Below, piece by piece: positions 8,694 through 22,795 of a DNA stretch of 64,000 nucleotides. The stretch covers positions 124,001 through 188,000 of the forward strand of contig NZ_JAIVLK010000008.1 in the NCBI RefSeq assembly GCF_020524585.1, in the 5' to 3' direction. The notes under the pieces were generated by a model. The model did no database searches and had not been told where the DNA came from. It saw only the letters and a program-made list of their open reading frames with translations. Position 1 is the stretch's first letter. Every line of letters starts with the position of its first letter. The position numbers and the translations under genes were made by a program. This DNA comes from Celeribacter naphthalenivorans (lineage in GTDB: Bacteria > Pseudomonadota > Alphaproteobacteria > Rhodobacterales > Rhodobacteraceae).

Positions 8694-9674
8694 TTAAGGT
8701 GCGATCTGAAACCGGGTTTCGCGCTGGTCGATGACGGTGCCGTCGCGGAGCATCTGCACCGTCGCGCTATAGCCGCCCACGGGCCAGCTTCCGGGATTGC
8801 GTTTGCCGATGGCGCGGAACAGTTGGGCCTGAGATCTGTCGAGTTCGGCGTCCTGGCTGATCACCTCGCCCTCGGGGCCAAAGATGGACAGGCGCAGCAC
8901 ATCGCCCGCGCGGCTGCCGTAGGCAAAGCCATAGACGACAAGCGCGGGGCTTTGGGCGGTGAGTCCAGTGGCGCCCGCCGTGCCCGCCTTGATCGCCTCA
9001 TATTCGGGGACTTTCGTGTCGATGCCGACGTCCAGAAGGCCGCCCGCCTGATAGACCATATCGCGGTCCCAAAGCGTGCCGCTCATGATCGCGTCCGGCC
9101 CGCAGGCGACGGTGCCTGTGGGGTTAAACGGATCGACGATTTTGCCATTGTGGCGCACGGAAAGATGCACATGCGGGAATTGCGTCAGGCCCGACAGGCC
9201 AACCTGACCGAGGACCGTCGCGGAGGATACCCGGTCGCCTTCTTTGACCGCGATGCTCCCGTTCATCATGTGGCAATATTGCGTGACCCAGCCGTCGCCA
9301 TGGTCGACCACAACGCCGTTGCCGCATTCCTTGCCGGTGATGTCTGGCGCGCCCTCAACGCCTTGCGGGAAATCCTCCATGCCATCGCGGGTGCCGGTGA
9401 CGGTGCCGGGGGCGGAGGCCAGAACGATCACGCCTTTCCAGAGGTCCACCACGGCGGGCAGGGCGAAATCCGTACCTTTGTGACCGTCATAGGAGAGCGT
9501 GCCACAGGTGAAATCAGCGGCCCCCGGACCGGGGTCGGTGTCGACATAGCTTTGAATGTAACATGTGTCGCCCAGCGTGCAGTCGATGGGTGGCGACAGC
9601 ACCGGGTCCCGCGCGAGCGCGGGCGCGGCGAGGAGGGGGGCGATAAGGCCAAGAAGGAAAAGCGGTTTCGTCAT
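8694..9674 (-). CDS. M23 family metallopeptidase (secreted)
   Basis: A 326-residue protein with a signal peptide (LFLLGLIAPLLAAPALA) and a LytM/M23 domain: GHKGTDFALP supplies the H-x3-D zinc ligands and FPHVHLSVR the H-x-H ligands. M23 enzymes cut peptidoglycan cross-links in the periplasm. A C-terminal region of about 100 residues is probably beta-rich and of unknown role. The ATG at 9674 was preferred over a TTG at 9710, because the latter lies inside the clpA terminator hairpin and would precede the signal peptide with extra hydrophobic residues. It is transcribed in the same direction as clpA but separated from it by that terminator, so it probably has its own promoter. Confidence 0.82.
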   Translation of the reverse strand: MTKPLFLLGLIAPLLAAPALARDPVLSPPIDCTLGDTCYIQSYVDTDPGPGAADFTCGTLSYDGHKGTDFALPAVVDLWKGVIVLASAPGTVTGTRDGMEDFPQGVEGAPDITGKECGNGVVVDHGDGWVTQYCHMMNGSIAVKEGDRVSSATVLGQVGLSGLTQFPHVHLSVRHNGKIVDPFNPTGTVACGPDAIMSGTLWDRDMVYQAGGLLDVGIDTKVPEYEAIKAGTAGATGLTAQSPALVVYGFAYGSRAGDVLRLSIFGPEGEVISQDAELDRSQAQLFRAIGKRNPGSWPVGGYSATVQMLRDGTVIDQRETRFQIAP

Positions 9675-9695
9675 GAGGGCCAAGCTGACGGCAAT

Positions 9696-9734
9696 AAAAA
9701 GCCCCGTCAAGGTATCTCAAGACGGGGCTTTTTT
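9696..9734 (-). terminator. Rho-independent terminator of clpA
   Basis: A perfect 13-bp stem, AAAAAGCCCCGTC with GACGGGGCTTTTT, around a 12-base loop, 10 bases beyond the clpA stop. T-runs flank it on both strands, so it may work in both directions. Confidence 0.85.
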
Positions 9735-9743
9735 GTTTTCAAA

Positions 9744-12077
<2,334 letters not shown>

Positions 12078-12200
12078 GTTGGGGGTGCTCCTTCGCATTC
12101 GGGGTCTCTAAGGGGGCATGTTTTGCGGCCCGCCCCCTAAGTTTTGGCCTGATACTCTTAAAGTTCGATTGAAACGCGCGCGCTTCAAGCAAAAAAATGG

Positions 12201-12232
12201 TTAACGGGGGTAAATTTTTGTGAGGCGTCAAG
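12201..12232 (-). promoter_or_regulatory. candidate heat-shock (sigma-32-like) promoter of clpA
   Basis: On the minus strand, CTTGACG (12226-12232) and CCCCCGTTA (12202-12210) are separated by 15 bases, about 125 bases before the GTG start. This resembles the sigma-32 pattern CTTGAAA / CCCCATnT with mismatches. clpA is a known heat-shock gene in many bacteria, but this site is only a pattern match. Confidence 0.3.
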
Positions 12233-12331
12233 TTTTGAGCGCTTTGTTTGGGGGGAACCCCTGTTTTCCATGAAACTATGTAAGTTTACTTGACAGGAAA
12301 GCAAGGGGGCAAACGGACCTCTGTGCCTGCA

Positions 12332-13120
12332 TTAAAACGAGTCCTTGCGGGCGCGGATTTCGGCGAACACCTCGGCATCTGTGGCGTCCTCCATGCCCAG
12401 AACCTGCTTCACGGTGGTGAGGCCTGCGCGCAGGAAGGGGTTGGTCGCAAGTTCCAGAGACAGTGGTGAGGGCACGGTGGCCTCGCCATTTGCGCGCGCC
12501 GCGTCGATGGCTTTGGCGCGATTGATGAGCGCCGTGTTCTCGGGCTCGATGGTGAGTGCGAAACGGGCATTCGAGGCGGTATATTCGTGGCCGGAATAGA
12601 CCACGGTGTCTTCGGGCAGGGCGGCGAAGCGCGAGAGCGTCTCCCACATTTGCGCAGGCGTGCCCTCAAACAGGCGCCCGCAGCCGAGCGCCATGAGGCT
12701 ATCGGCGGAGAACAGCGCTTTGGCGGAGGGGATGTGATAGGCGATGTGGCCCAATGTGTGACCATCGGCGGCGAGAACTTGCACCTCATGGCCGGCGAAG
12801 ACAAAGCTTTGCCCCGGTTCCACGACGCGGGTGAGCGGCGGCAGGCGGTGTTGATCGGCCTTGGCGCCAGTGACCGCGGCCCCGGTCGCCTCGACCAGCC
12901 CGGGCGTGCCATCCACATGATCCCAATGGTGATGAGTGAGCCAAATCTCATCGAGCGTCCAGCCGCGCTCGGAAAGCGCATCGAGCACCGGCGCCGGATC
13001 GGCGGCATCGACCAGCGCGGTGCGCCCGCTGGCCGGGTCGTGGACGAGGAAATCGTAATTGTCCGACAGGGCGGCAAGGGTGACGATCTCTGGTCTGATC
13101 TCCGGCTTGATCTCTGGCAT
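12332..13120 (-). CDS. gloB: hydroxyacylglutathione hydrolase (glyoxalase II)
   Basis: A metallo-beta-lactamase-fold thioesterase that hydrolyses S-lactoylglutathione in methylglyoxal detoxification, cytosolic, 262 residues. The binuclear metal motif [10 protein letters not shown] is clear at about residues 61-70. Further ligands are in [11 protein letters not shown] and [14 protein letters not shown], the latter typical of GloB, not of other family members. The N-terminal repeats [11 protein letters not shown] precede the usual start, so the true start may be slightly inside. It is divergent from the methyltransferase gene with a gap of 63 bases that must hold both promoters. Confidence 0.92.
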   Translation of the reverse strand: MPEIKPEIRPEIVTLAALSDNYDFLVHDPASGRTALVDAADPAPVLDALSERGWTLDEIWLTHHHWDHVDGTPGLVEATGAAVTGAKADQHRLPPLTRVVEPGQSFVFAGHEVQVLAADGHTLGHIAYHIPSAKALFSADSLMALGCGRLFEGTPAQMWETLSRFAALPEDTVVYSGHEYTASNARFALTIEPENTALINRAKAIDAARANGEATVPSPLSLELATNPFLRAGLTTVKQVLGMEDATDAEVFAEIRARKDSF

Positions 13121-13183
13121 GGCGTTCTCCCGCGTCTTGCGTCTATGGTGGTCCTAACATTTGGGGAAGGCCCGCGGATTGCA

Positions 13184-13933
13184 ATGCATCTCGACGTCGT
13201 TGAGCTGAGAAATTTCTACTACCGGACCGGATTGGGCCGCGCCGCACAGCGCGCGATCCGGGATCAGGTTGTGGCCTTCTGGCCCGATGCCGAACGTCAG
13301 ACCGTGGCGGGCTTTGGCTTTGCCGTGCCGTTGCTCAGGCCCTATCTCTCGGACGCGCGTCGGGTGATCGGTTTGATGCCCGAGCAACAGGGCGTGATGC
13401 ATTGGCCGGCGGGGATGCCGAATGTCTCGGCGCTGTGCCCGGAGACGCGCTGGCCGCTCCAGACCGGATTCGTTGACAAGCTGGTGGTGATGCACGGGCT
13501 TGAGACCTCGGACGCGCCGGATGCCTTGTTGGAAGAATGCTGGCGGGTGTTGGGGCCGGGGGGCAAGGCGCTCTTTGTGGTGCCGAACCGGGGCGGATTG
13601 TGGTCGCGTTCCGACAGCACGCCGTTTGGCTATGGGCGGCCCTACAGTCTCAGCCAGCTCGAGCTGCAACTGCGACGCTCGCGGTTTCTGCCGGAACGCC
13701 ACGCCGCCGTGCTGTTTCAACCGCCGTCCCATAAACGCTTTTGGAAACGCTGGGGGCCGGTCTGGGAGCGGATCGGGCGTCAGATGCCGACGGCCCTTGC
13801 GGGGGGCGTTCTGGTGGTCGAGGCCTCGAAACAGGTCTATGCCAAAACCGGCTCCGGCACGCCCGAAGCGGTGCGGCGCAAGGGGGGCGTGCTTGAAGGG
13901 CTCCGCCCCGTGCCCGAGGCGAAGCCGGTTTAG
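13184..13933 (+). CDS. class I SAM-dependent methyltransferase
   Basis: A 249-residue protein with a methyltransferase type-11-like core. The N-terminal [12 protein letters not shown] is followed by a degenerate motif I ([15 protein letters not shown]), the acidic motif region, [24 protein letters not shown] cut into the usual motif IV/V positions, and [18 protein letters not shown]. The substrate is unknown. The frame is open much further upstream, but that part overlaps gloB antisense; the ATG at 13184 gives the family start [12 protein letters not shown]. It sits divergent from gloB, an arrangement I believe is common in Rhodobacteraceae. Confidence 0.8.
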   Translation: MHLDVVELRNFYYRTGLGRAAQRAIRDQVVAFWPDAERQTVAGFGFAVPLLRPYLSDARRVIGLMPEQQGVMHWPAGMPNVSALCPETRWPLQTGFVDKLVVMHGLETSDAPDALLEECWRVLGPGGKALFVVPNRGGLWSRSDSTPFGYGRPYSLSQLELQLRRSRFLPERHAAVLFQPPSHKRFWKRWGPVWERIGRQMPTALAGGVLVVEASKQVYAKTGSGTPEAVRRKGGVLEGLRPVPEAKPV

Positions 13934-13970
13934 AGGCGTGTGGCGAACCGGTCTAAACCTTGCGCGTGTC

Positions 13971-15248
13971 TTAGGTGACCGTCACCGTACCGTAGTTGTC
14001 ATTAAAGCCGTCGTCGCCAGTGTTGGTGTCGTAGATTTCACTATGCGTGCCGACCACGACGAGGGGGGTGATGCTCTCATCTTTGATTTCGACGTGAACG
14101 AGGGAATCATTGGTCATGATGCAGAGCACATCATCTGCGGTCAGGTCGGTTTGATCGGTGAGGACGTAGAGGGTGAATTCCGCATAATCGTACCCTTCTG
14201 TGCCAGTAGAGAAATCGAGGGCGACGATATTGCCGTCCAGATCGTCCGGGAAGTCCAGGGTGACATTCTCGCCATTCGCGAGGGAATAGAGCTCGACGGT
14301 GGTCCGGTCTTCGATCAGCGCGTCGATGTCGTCGTGTGTGAAGGTGACGACTTCACCATTGGACAGCGTCGAGTCCGCAAAATCCCAGGTGCTGAACAGA
14401 TTTTGCCCCTCCGGCGCGACAAGATCGTCGGGCGAGGTCCAGTGGTAGCCCTCCGGATTGTTCAGCACGTCTTCGAGGTCTTCCGCGTCATGCAGATAAT
14501 CCGTCTGCGTGTCGTCGAGCGTTTCCTTGTCCAAAATGAGATAGTGATCAGCTCCGATTTCGATGCCATCGGGCAAGCTCGGCTGCGCTTCAAAGCTCTC
14601 GAAGTCGGACGGGTCGAGGATCACCTGATCGAAATCGACGTCCACTTGGTAGAAGTCTTCCCAGGATCCATTCTCTTGTGTCGAAAGCCTGATCGTGGTC
14701 GCCTCAAAGAGGAAGAGAGGATCGTCTCCCTCCTCGGCATCCTCCGGCGTGTAGTAGACGTTGGAGGAGAGAGTGGCTGTTTCGATTCCCCAACCTTCAC
14801 CCCCGTCCGACGTGCTGCTTGTTTCCGTCGTGTTCGAAAGCGTGCCTTCAAGGTCATCGGCAAAATTGATCGTGAGCTGGGCGTCCCCGACAATTTCGAA
14901 AATAGGGCCGGGGTCCGGGGTGTCTGGCGTATCGGGCAGGCTGTCGAGAGAGGCGCGATACTCCGTGATGGCATCAATGTCGGCTTGCGTCAGGGTGATC
15001 GTGGTGTCTTCGGAGATCACATGGGGTTCGGACCAATCCCAGATCGGTTCCGCGCCATCGCCCTCGTCTATGTCGTCCCCATCGTCGTCCCCATCGCCAT
15101 CATCGTCGTCACCCTGATCATTCGGGGGCGGGGCGTTGTTGCCGGGGCTGTCATCATCCTCATGATCGTCGTCATCGTCGGTAAACGCTTCGTACAGGCC
15201 CCAGGCCATCGCAGGTCCGGCCAACCCCATTAAAAGAATCCAAATCAT
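13971..15248 (-). CDS. acidic membrane-anchored repeat protein of unknown function
   Basis: I do not recognise the family. The 425-residue protein starts with one hydrophobic segment (MIWILLMGLAGPAMAWGLY), then an extreme Asp-rich linker at about residues 23-64 containing runs such as DDDDDHEDDD and GDDDDGDGDDDGDD. Two related modules follow: one with TLTQADIDAITEYRAS and LTINFADDLEGTL, the other with TFTHDDIDALIEDRTT and VTLDFPDDLDGNI. The overall charge is strongly negative, suggesting calcium binding or an exported protein in sea-water conditions, as in RTX-type proteins that share a similar anchor plus Asp-rich start. No RTX nonapeptides are seen. The start at 15248 has GGGAG upstream; a longer reading to 15287 puts extra residues before the anchor. 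Confidence 0.6.
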   Translation of the reverse strand: MIWILLMGLAGPAMAWGLYEAFTDDDDDHEDDDSPGNNAPPPNDQGDDDDGDGDDDGDDIDEGDGAEPIWDWSEPHVISEDTTITLTQADIDAITEYRASLDSLPDTPDTPDPGPIFEIVGDAQLTINFADDLEGTLSNTTETSSTSDGGEGWGIETATLSSNVYYTPEDAEEGDDPLFLFEATTIRLSTQENGSWEDFYQVDVDFDQVILDPSDFESFEAQPSLPDGIEIGADHYLILDKETLDDTQTDYLHDAEDLEDVLNNPEGYHWTSPDDLVAPEGQNLFSTWDFADSTLSNGEVVTFTHDDIDALIEDRTTVELYSLANGENVTLDFPDDLDGNIVALDFSTGTEGYDYAEFTLYVLTDQTDLTADDVLCIMTNDSLVHVEIKDESITPLVVVGTHSEIYDTNTGDDGFNDNYGTVTVT

Positions 15249-15852
15249 TTCAAAAAACTCCCTAACGGGCCCTGTAAATGGTCGCAATCATGGTTAAAAA
15301 TCGCCGCGACTCTATGGCGATACCGTGAAATTTCAAGGGTTTTCCCTGAGGTAAGATGTCATGGTTCGCGACGGTCTCGAGATTGGTTTGTCCTGCGCAT
15401 CAATGCTTGTGGCGGCTCCGAGATTGTTGCCATCTCCGGGTGCAATTCCGAAGGGCGCGGGGCTGATCGGCGGGTTTGGCACAGAGCGCCACTGAGCAGA
15501 CCGGCACGTCAGTTGCGTGAGCATGCGGTTGAGTTGCCTCTCAGGGTCTTCGAAAGGAATCACACGGTTTCGTGAGACGAATCCGCAACCCGACAGCAAT
15601 TTTTTTGCGCCCCGCCACAGAGCCGGACTGCGGAAATCCCCTAAAGCCCTGAAAACTCAGGCCGCAGAGTTTCAATCTGTTGGCGCTAAACTGGCGCAAC
15701 AAGGTTGCGGCAATGTTGAGGCTCTGCTACATCCACGCTGATTTTGTTGCCTGCGCGGTTCGCGTGCGGGTCAATCAAGCTGCTCTACCTCCATGTATGA
15801 CCCCGAAAACGGGGCAGAAGGGGGAGGGCCCTAAGACATCGGAAGGGTGGAC
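15249..15852. other. 604-base intergenic region upstream of atpH
   Basis: No convincing gene. It must hold the divergent promoters of the acidic protein and the atp operon. A small GC hairpin CCCCGAAAACGGGG lies at 15801-15814, 38 bases before atpH. An open frame on the minus strand (15333-15599) carries a lipobox-like LLSGC but no usable signal peptide or start, and may be a remnant. Confidence 0.6.
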
Positions 15853-16412
15853 GTGTCCGAACCAGCTTCGATCTCCAGCGGCATCGCCGCACGCTACGCA
15901 AAGGCCGTTTTCGAACTGGCCAAAGAAAGCAATGCCATCGCGGCACTTGAAGGGGACGTGGCGACGCTGTCGACAGCGCTCTCCGAGAGTGACGATCTCA
16001 AGGCTCTCATCACTTCGCCCGTGTATTCGCGTGAAGAGATGGAAACCGCGATCACCGCAATTGCCAAAAAGGCCGGTCTGACGGACTTCGTGTCCAGCAC
16101 GCTGGCTCTGATGGCGCAAAACCGCCGTCTCTTTGCCTTGCCGCAGCTCGTCGCTGCTCTGAGCGCCCTTCTTGCCGAAGAGCGTGGCGAAGTGACCGCC
16201 GAGGTCGTGTCCGCAAAAGCGCTGACCAAGACCCAGACCACCAAACTTGCCAAGACCCTCTCCGAGAAATTTGGCAAGGACGTGAACATCAATGCGACCG
16301 TGGATGAAGCTCTCATCGGCGGTCTTGTCGTTAAGGTGGGCTCGAAGATGATCGATACCTCGATCGCCTCCAAGCTCAACTCCCTCCAGAATGCAATGAA
16401 AGAGGTCGGATA

Positions 16413-16413
<1 letters not shown>
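15853..16413 (+). CDS. atpH: F1F0 ATP synthase subunit delta
   Basis: The peripheral-stalk subunit linking F1 to the b subunits of F0, 186 residues, about the normal length. The N-terminus shows [14 protein letters not shown], the conserved delta/OSCP start, and the C-terminal half carries [11 protein letters not shown] and the family end [24 protein letters not shown] split as [14 protein letters not shown]. Two GTG codons compete (15847 and 15853); the second is placed 6 bases after GGAAGG and gives the family-like start [10 protein letters not shown]. First gene of the operon; its TAA overlaps the atpA ATG by one base. Confidence 0.93.
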
Positions 16414-17951
<1,538 letters not shown>

Positions 17952-17969
17952 TCCTGAAGGACAGCTTAA

Positions 17970-18842
17970 ATGCCCAACCTCAAGGATCTCAAAAACCGGA
18001 TCGCGAGCGTGAAATCCACGCGCAAGATCACCAAGGCCATGCAGATGGTGGCCGCCGCGAAACTGCGGCGGGCACAGGATGCGGCTGAGGCCTCGCGTCC
18101 CTACGCAGAGCGTTTCAACGCTGTGCTCGGGTCGCTGTCGGCTTCGGTTGGTGGCTCCGATACCGCGCCCCGGCTTCTTGCCGGGACCGGAAAAGACGAT
18201 GTGCATCTGCTCGTTGTCATGACCTCTGAAAAGGGTCTCTGTGGTGGCTTTAACACCAACATCGTGAAACTGGCGAAAACCCGCATCGCCGAGCTTCAGG
18301 GCCAAGGCAAGACGGTGAAAATTCTCACCGTCGGCAAGAAAGGCCGTGAACAGCTCAAGCGTGATTATGCGTCCCTTTTCGTCGCTCACGTGGACCTGAC
18401 CGAGGTGAAGAAAATCGGTTACGCCAACGCGCAGGACATCGCGAAGGACCTTTTGGCCCGTTTCGATGCCGACGAGTTTGACGTGGCGACGATCTTCTAT
18501 GCCAAATTCCTGAACGTCGTGACCCAAGTCCCGACTGCGCAACAGATCATCCCGGCGGCCTATGAGACCGATGGGGATGCCGGTGGCTCGCTCTACGATT
18601 ACGAGCCCTCCGAGGAAGGCATTCTGGCCGACCTTCTGCCGCGCGGTGTGGCGACGCAGATCTTCTCGGCGTTGCTGGAAAATGGTGCCTCCGAACAGGG
18701 CGCGCGGATGTCCGCTATGGACAACGCCACCCGCAACGCAGGCGACATGATCGACAAGCTGACGATCGAATACAACCGTTCGCGTCAGGCCGTCATCACC
18801 AACGAGCTTATCGAAATCATCTCGGGCGCTGAAGCGCTCTAA
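17970..18842 (+). CDS. atpG: F1F0 ATP synthase subunit gamma
   Basis: The rotating central-stalk subunit (290 residues). The N-terminal coiled-coil helix is marked by [22 protein letters not shown] split across residues 3-24 with [11 protein letters not shown] following, and the C-terminal helix by [20 protein letters not shown] with [16 protein letters not shown], the classical ATPase gamma signature. It lies 18 bases after atpA with an AAGGACAG ribosome-binding site and 18 bases before atpD. Confidence 0.97.
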   Translation: MPNLKDLKNRIASVKSTRKITKAMQMVAAAKLRRAQDAAEASRPYAERFNAVLGSLSASVGGSDTAPRLLAGTGKDDVHLLVVMTSEKGLCGGFNTNIVKLAKTRIAELQGQGKTVKILTVGKKGREQLKRDYASLFVAHVDLTEVKKIGYANAQDIAKDLLARFDADEFDVATIFYAKFLNVVTQVPTAQQIIPAAYETDGDAGGSLYDYEPSEEGILADLLPRGVATQIFSALLENGASEQGARMSAMDNATRNAGDMIDKLTIEYNRSRQAVITNELIEIISGAEAL

Positions 18843-18854
18843 GACCCGGAGTAA

Positions 18855-20285
<1,431 letters not shown>

Positions 20286-20309
20286 TTTTAACCCGGAAGG
20301 AGGCCTCTG

Positions 20310-20717
20310 ATGGCTACAGTCCAATTTGATCTCGTCTCTCCCGAGCGCAAACTTGCGTCTCTCCAAGTGGAGCAGGTCCAGATCCCGGGTTCCGAAGGCC
20401 GTTTGACAGCGATGGCGGGCCACGAGCCCACCATCCTCACCCTGCGTCCCGGTCGCTTGATCGTGAACGGGCCGGAAGGTGAGATGGAATTCATCGTGAC
20501 GGGCGGGTTTGCCGAACTGGCGCCGGAGAACATCTCCGTGCTGGCTGAGGTGGCTTTGCCGCGTGGGGAAATGTCGCAAGAGATCGTCACCGATCTCATC
20601 GCGAAAGCCCGCGCCGAACATGACAAGGCGTCGCAAGAAGATCAGGCAGAGACCCACACGTTCCTGTCCGACCTCTTCCACATCGCCGAAGACCTCGGGT
20701 TCCACACCAATCTCTGA
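20310..20717 (+). CDS. atpC: F1F0 ATP synthase subunit epsilon
   Basis: A central-stalk subunit of 135 residues that couples gamma to the c-ring and can inhibit ATP hydrolysis. The N-terminal beta-sandwich shows [37 protein letters not shown] and [18 protein letters not shown]. The C-terminal helical part is short, as is common in Alphaproteobacteria. It is the last gene of the operon, preceded by AAGGAGG and followed within 25 bases by a strong terminator. Confidence 0.95.
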   Translation: MATVQFDLVSPERKLASLQVEQVQIPGSEGRLTAMAGHEPTILTLRPGRLIVNGPEGEMEFIVTGGFAELAPENISVLAEVALPRGEMSQEIVTDLIAKARAEHDKASQEDQAETHTFLSDLFHIAEDLGFHTNL

Positions 20718-20739
20718 TTGGCTGTGACACGTGATTTGG

Positions 20740-20769
20740 AAAGGCCCCGCCGAAATGCGGGGCTTTTTT
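20740..20769 (+). terminator. Rho-independent terminator of the atp operon
   Basis: The stem AAAGGCCCCGC / GCGGGGCTTTTTT has a 6-base loop and ends in a run of six T, 25 bases after the atpC stop. Confidence 0.88.
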
Positions 20770-20791
20770 ATTGGCTGCAAAGGATTTGAAG

Positions 20792-21145
20792 ATGGATGAC
20801 GCGTTTCAACCCCGTGTGCACGACTGGGTCGTGGCGTGTTTCGGCGAAGAGATCGCGATGGACAGGGCGGAGCGCAACCGGCGGTTTTTGGAGGAGGCTC
20901 TGGAGCTGGTGCAATCTCTGGGTATGACGCAGGCCTCGGTCCATGAGCTGGTCGATTACGTCTTCTCTCGTGCCAAAGGTGATGCGGCGCAAGAAGTCGG
21001 CGGTGTCATGGTGACCCTCGCCTCGCTTTGCGCCACCCATGGCATAGAGATGGCAGGGGAGGCGGACAAGGAGCTGACCCGTATCGAAGCTCCCGACGTG
21101 ATCGCCAAAATCCGCACCAAACATGCGGGCAAGCCGAAGGTTTGA
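20792..21145 (+). CDS. MazG-like nucleotide pyrophosphohydrolase family protein
   Basis: A 117-residue all-alpha protein. RNRRFLEEALELVQSLG (residues 27-43) gives the E-x2-E metal motif of MazG-type enzymes, and the second helix pair carries AAQEVGGVMVTLASLC with the second acidic site. These enzymes hydrolyse NTPs to NMP and pyrophosphate, but the substrate here is unknown; small single-domain members are often called phosphoribosyl-ATP pyrophosphohydrolase-like. The ATG at 20792 has AAAGGA 7 bases upstream; a TTG at 20771 inside the terminator tail is less likely. Another MazG-like gene lies at 35505. Confidence 0.72.
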   Translation: MDDAFQPRVHDWVVACFGEEIAMDRAERNRRFLEEALELVQSLGMTQASVHELVDYVFSRAKGDAAQEVGGVMVTLASLCATHGIEMAGEADKELTRIEAPDVIAKIRTKHAGKPKV

Positions 21146-21219
21146 GGCGTTAACGTTTCCCCCTTCCCTTTTCTGCGCATTTCGGGGCAATCTGCCTCTC
21201 GGGGGACAAGAAAAGATCA

Positions 21220-21567
21220 ATGCTTAGAATAGACAGTCATCAGCTCGGGATCTCGCAAGGGTCCTTTGTGCTTTTTTCCGATTTTCAGGACGGCGGCGCG
21301 ATGTGGACCGGCAAAGGCCCGCGTGAGCTGCGCCGTGTGGTGGACTTTGATGAGCCGTACCTGCGCCCGCCTCTGGTGCAGGTGAGCCTGTCGATGTTGG
21401 ACATTGATCAGAGCACCAACCACCGCGTCGATATTTCCGCGGAGATGGTGTCGGAGGAGGGCTTTGTCATCGTCTTCCGCACCTGGGGCGACACGAAAAT
21501 CGCCCGTGTGCGTGCCGATTGGACCGCCTTCGGGCCGGTGCGTCATGAGGACGACTGGGAGGTCTGA
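21220..21567 (+). CDS. H-type lectin domain protein
   Basis: A single-domain protein of 115 residues matching the H-type lectin (HLD) fold of discoidins and snail agglutinin. Typical features are DFDEPYLRPPLVQVSLSMLD, followed by a short RVDISAEMV strand, GFVIVFRTWGDT and IARVRADWTAFG. In the eukaryotic lectins this domain binds GalNAc as a trimer. No signal peptide or membrane segment is visible, so the protein appears cytosolic, or exported by an unknown route. The ribosome-binding site AAGAAAAGA is weak. It is monocistronic and closed by its own terminator. Confidence 0.78.
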   Translation: MLRIDSHQLGISQGSFVLFSDFQDGGAMWTGKGPRELRRVVDFDEPYLRPPLVQVSLSMLDIDQSTNHRVDISAEMVSEEGFVIVFRTWGDTKIARVRADWTAFGPVRHEDDWEV

Positions 21568-21599
21568 GAGCCGCTCCCGGGTCTGAAAAATGCACATGA

Positions 21600-21635
21600 A
21601 AAAAGGCGCGCCGGGAAAGCCCCGCGCGCCTTTTT
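21600..21635. terminator. bidirectional terminator between lectin gene and prs
   Basis: Stem AAAAGGCGCG / CGCGCCTTTTT around a GC-rich loop, with A-run and T-run on either side. It sits between the convergent ends of the H-type lectin gene and prs and can serve both. Confidence 0.85.
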
Positions 21636-21654
21636 CTATGAGCGTCTCAGCAGC

Positions 21655-22671
21655 TTACGGGTGATACACACCCTCGTAGAGCGGCACGAGCGTCTTGTCT
21701 TCGAACAGCGACGATACGGAGGTGCCGTTCCAGGTGTTGATGATCGCCTGCGCGAACAGGGGCGCGGTCGGCACGATGCGGATGTTCTTGCAGGCGGCGA
21801 CGGCTTCATTGGCCTCGATCGAGTCGGTGATCACCAAAGATGAGAGCTTGGAATTGGTTACGCGCTCCACGGCGGGACCGGACAGCACGCCGTGGGAAAT
21901 ATAAGCGTGCACTTCGGCGGCGCCGTGATCCATCAACAGATCGGCGGCTTTGCAGAGCGTACCTGCCGTGTCGACAAGGTCATCGACGATGATACATTTC
22001 TTGCCCTCGACGGAGCCGATGACGGTCATCTCGGCGACCTCACCCGGCTTTTCGCGGCGTTTGTCGACGATAGACAGCGGCGCGTCGATGCGTTTGGCCA
22101 ACTCGCGGGCCCGGGCCACGCCGCCAACGTCCGGGGAGACGACCATGATGTCGCTCAGCCCGTCCTTGAAATGATGTTTGATGTCGAGCGCGAAGACCGG
22201 CGAGGCGTAGAGGTTGTCCACCGGAATGTCGAAGAACCCCTGTATCTGTGTGGCGTGCAGGTCGAGGGTCAACACGCGTTCAATGCCCGCTTCGACCATC
22301 ATATTGGCAACGAGTTTCGCGGTGATCGGCGTCCGAGCCTTGGTGCGGCGGTCCTGACGGGCGTAACCGAAATAAGGGATCACGGCGGTGATGCGACCGG
22401 CCGACGAGCGGCGCAGCGCATCGGTGATGATCAGCAATTCCATGAGGTTGTCGTTTGCCGGGTTGGACGTCGGCTGAACCACGAACATGTCTTCGCCGCG
22501 CACGTTTTCATAGACCTCGACGAAAATCTCGCCATCGTTGAACCGCTCGACGCGGGCATCGCACAGGTCGATCGACATGCCGCGGTGCATCGACAGACGG
22601 CGGGCAATGGAATTCGCCAGCGTGCGGTTGGCATTGCCGGAGATGAGTTTCGGTTCATGAGATGTGGGCAT
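21655..22671 (-). CDS. prs: ribose-phosphate pyrophosphokinase
   Basis: Makes PRPP from ribose 5-phosphate and ATP for nucleotide, histidine and tryptophan synthesis. The protein has 338 residues. Motifs include [28 protein letters not shown], the [18 protein letters not shown] signature, [19 protein letters not shown] and the PRPP-binding loop [15 protein letters not shown] longer frame to 22719 would add an unconserved Pro-rich stretch; the ATG at 22671 gives the conserved start [13 protein letters not shown] after four residues. It is divergent from the isomerase gene. Confidence 0.96.
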   Translation of the reverse strand: MPTSHEPKLISGNANRTLANSIARRLSMHRGMSIDLCDARVERFNDGEIFVEVYENVRGEDMFVVQPTSNPANDNLMELLIITDALRRSSAGRITAVIPYFGYARQDRRTKARTPITAKLVANMMVEAGIERVLTLDLHATQIQGFFDIPVDNLYASPVFALDIKHHFKDGLSDIMVVSPDVGGVARARELAKRIDAPLSIVDKRREKPGEVAEMTVIGSVEGKKCIIVDDLVDTAGTLCKAADLLMDHGAAEVHAYISHGVLSGPAVERVTNSKLSSLVITDSIEANEAVAACKNIRIVPTAPLFAQAIINTWNGTSVSSLFEDKTLVPLYEGVYHP

Positions 22672-22795
22672 GGCAGCTTTTCCCAGAGTGTTTGGCGGAT
22701 GTGGCGCGGGGGTCGTCACGGAATCGTAACGTTGACACCGCTTACCACCCGGCTAGGTTTTTGGAAACATCCCGAGCGTCCCGAGGAGGGGGCAA

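Noticed and set aside
13500-15233. A long plus-strand frame across the methyltransferase end and the acidic protein
   Set aside because: It is out of frame with the methyltransferase and antisense to the acidic protein. The minus-strand product has a membrane anchor, ribosome-binding site and repeated modules, so that strand is preferred.
15333-15599. A small minus-strand lipoprotein gene
   Set aside because: The lipobox-like LLSGC lies directly at the only available start (TTG), so there is no signal peptide. No ribosome-binding site was found.
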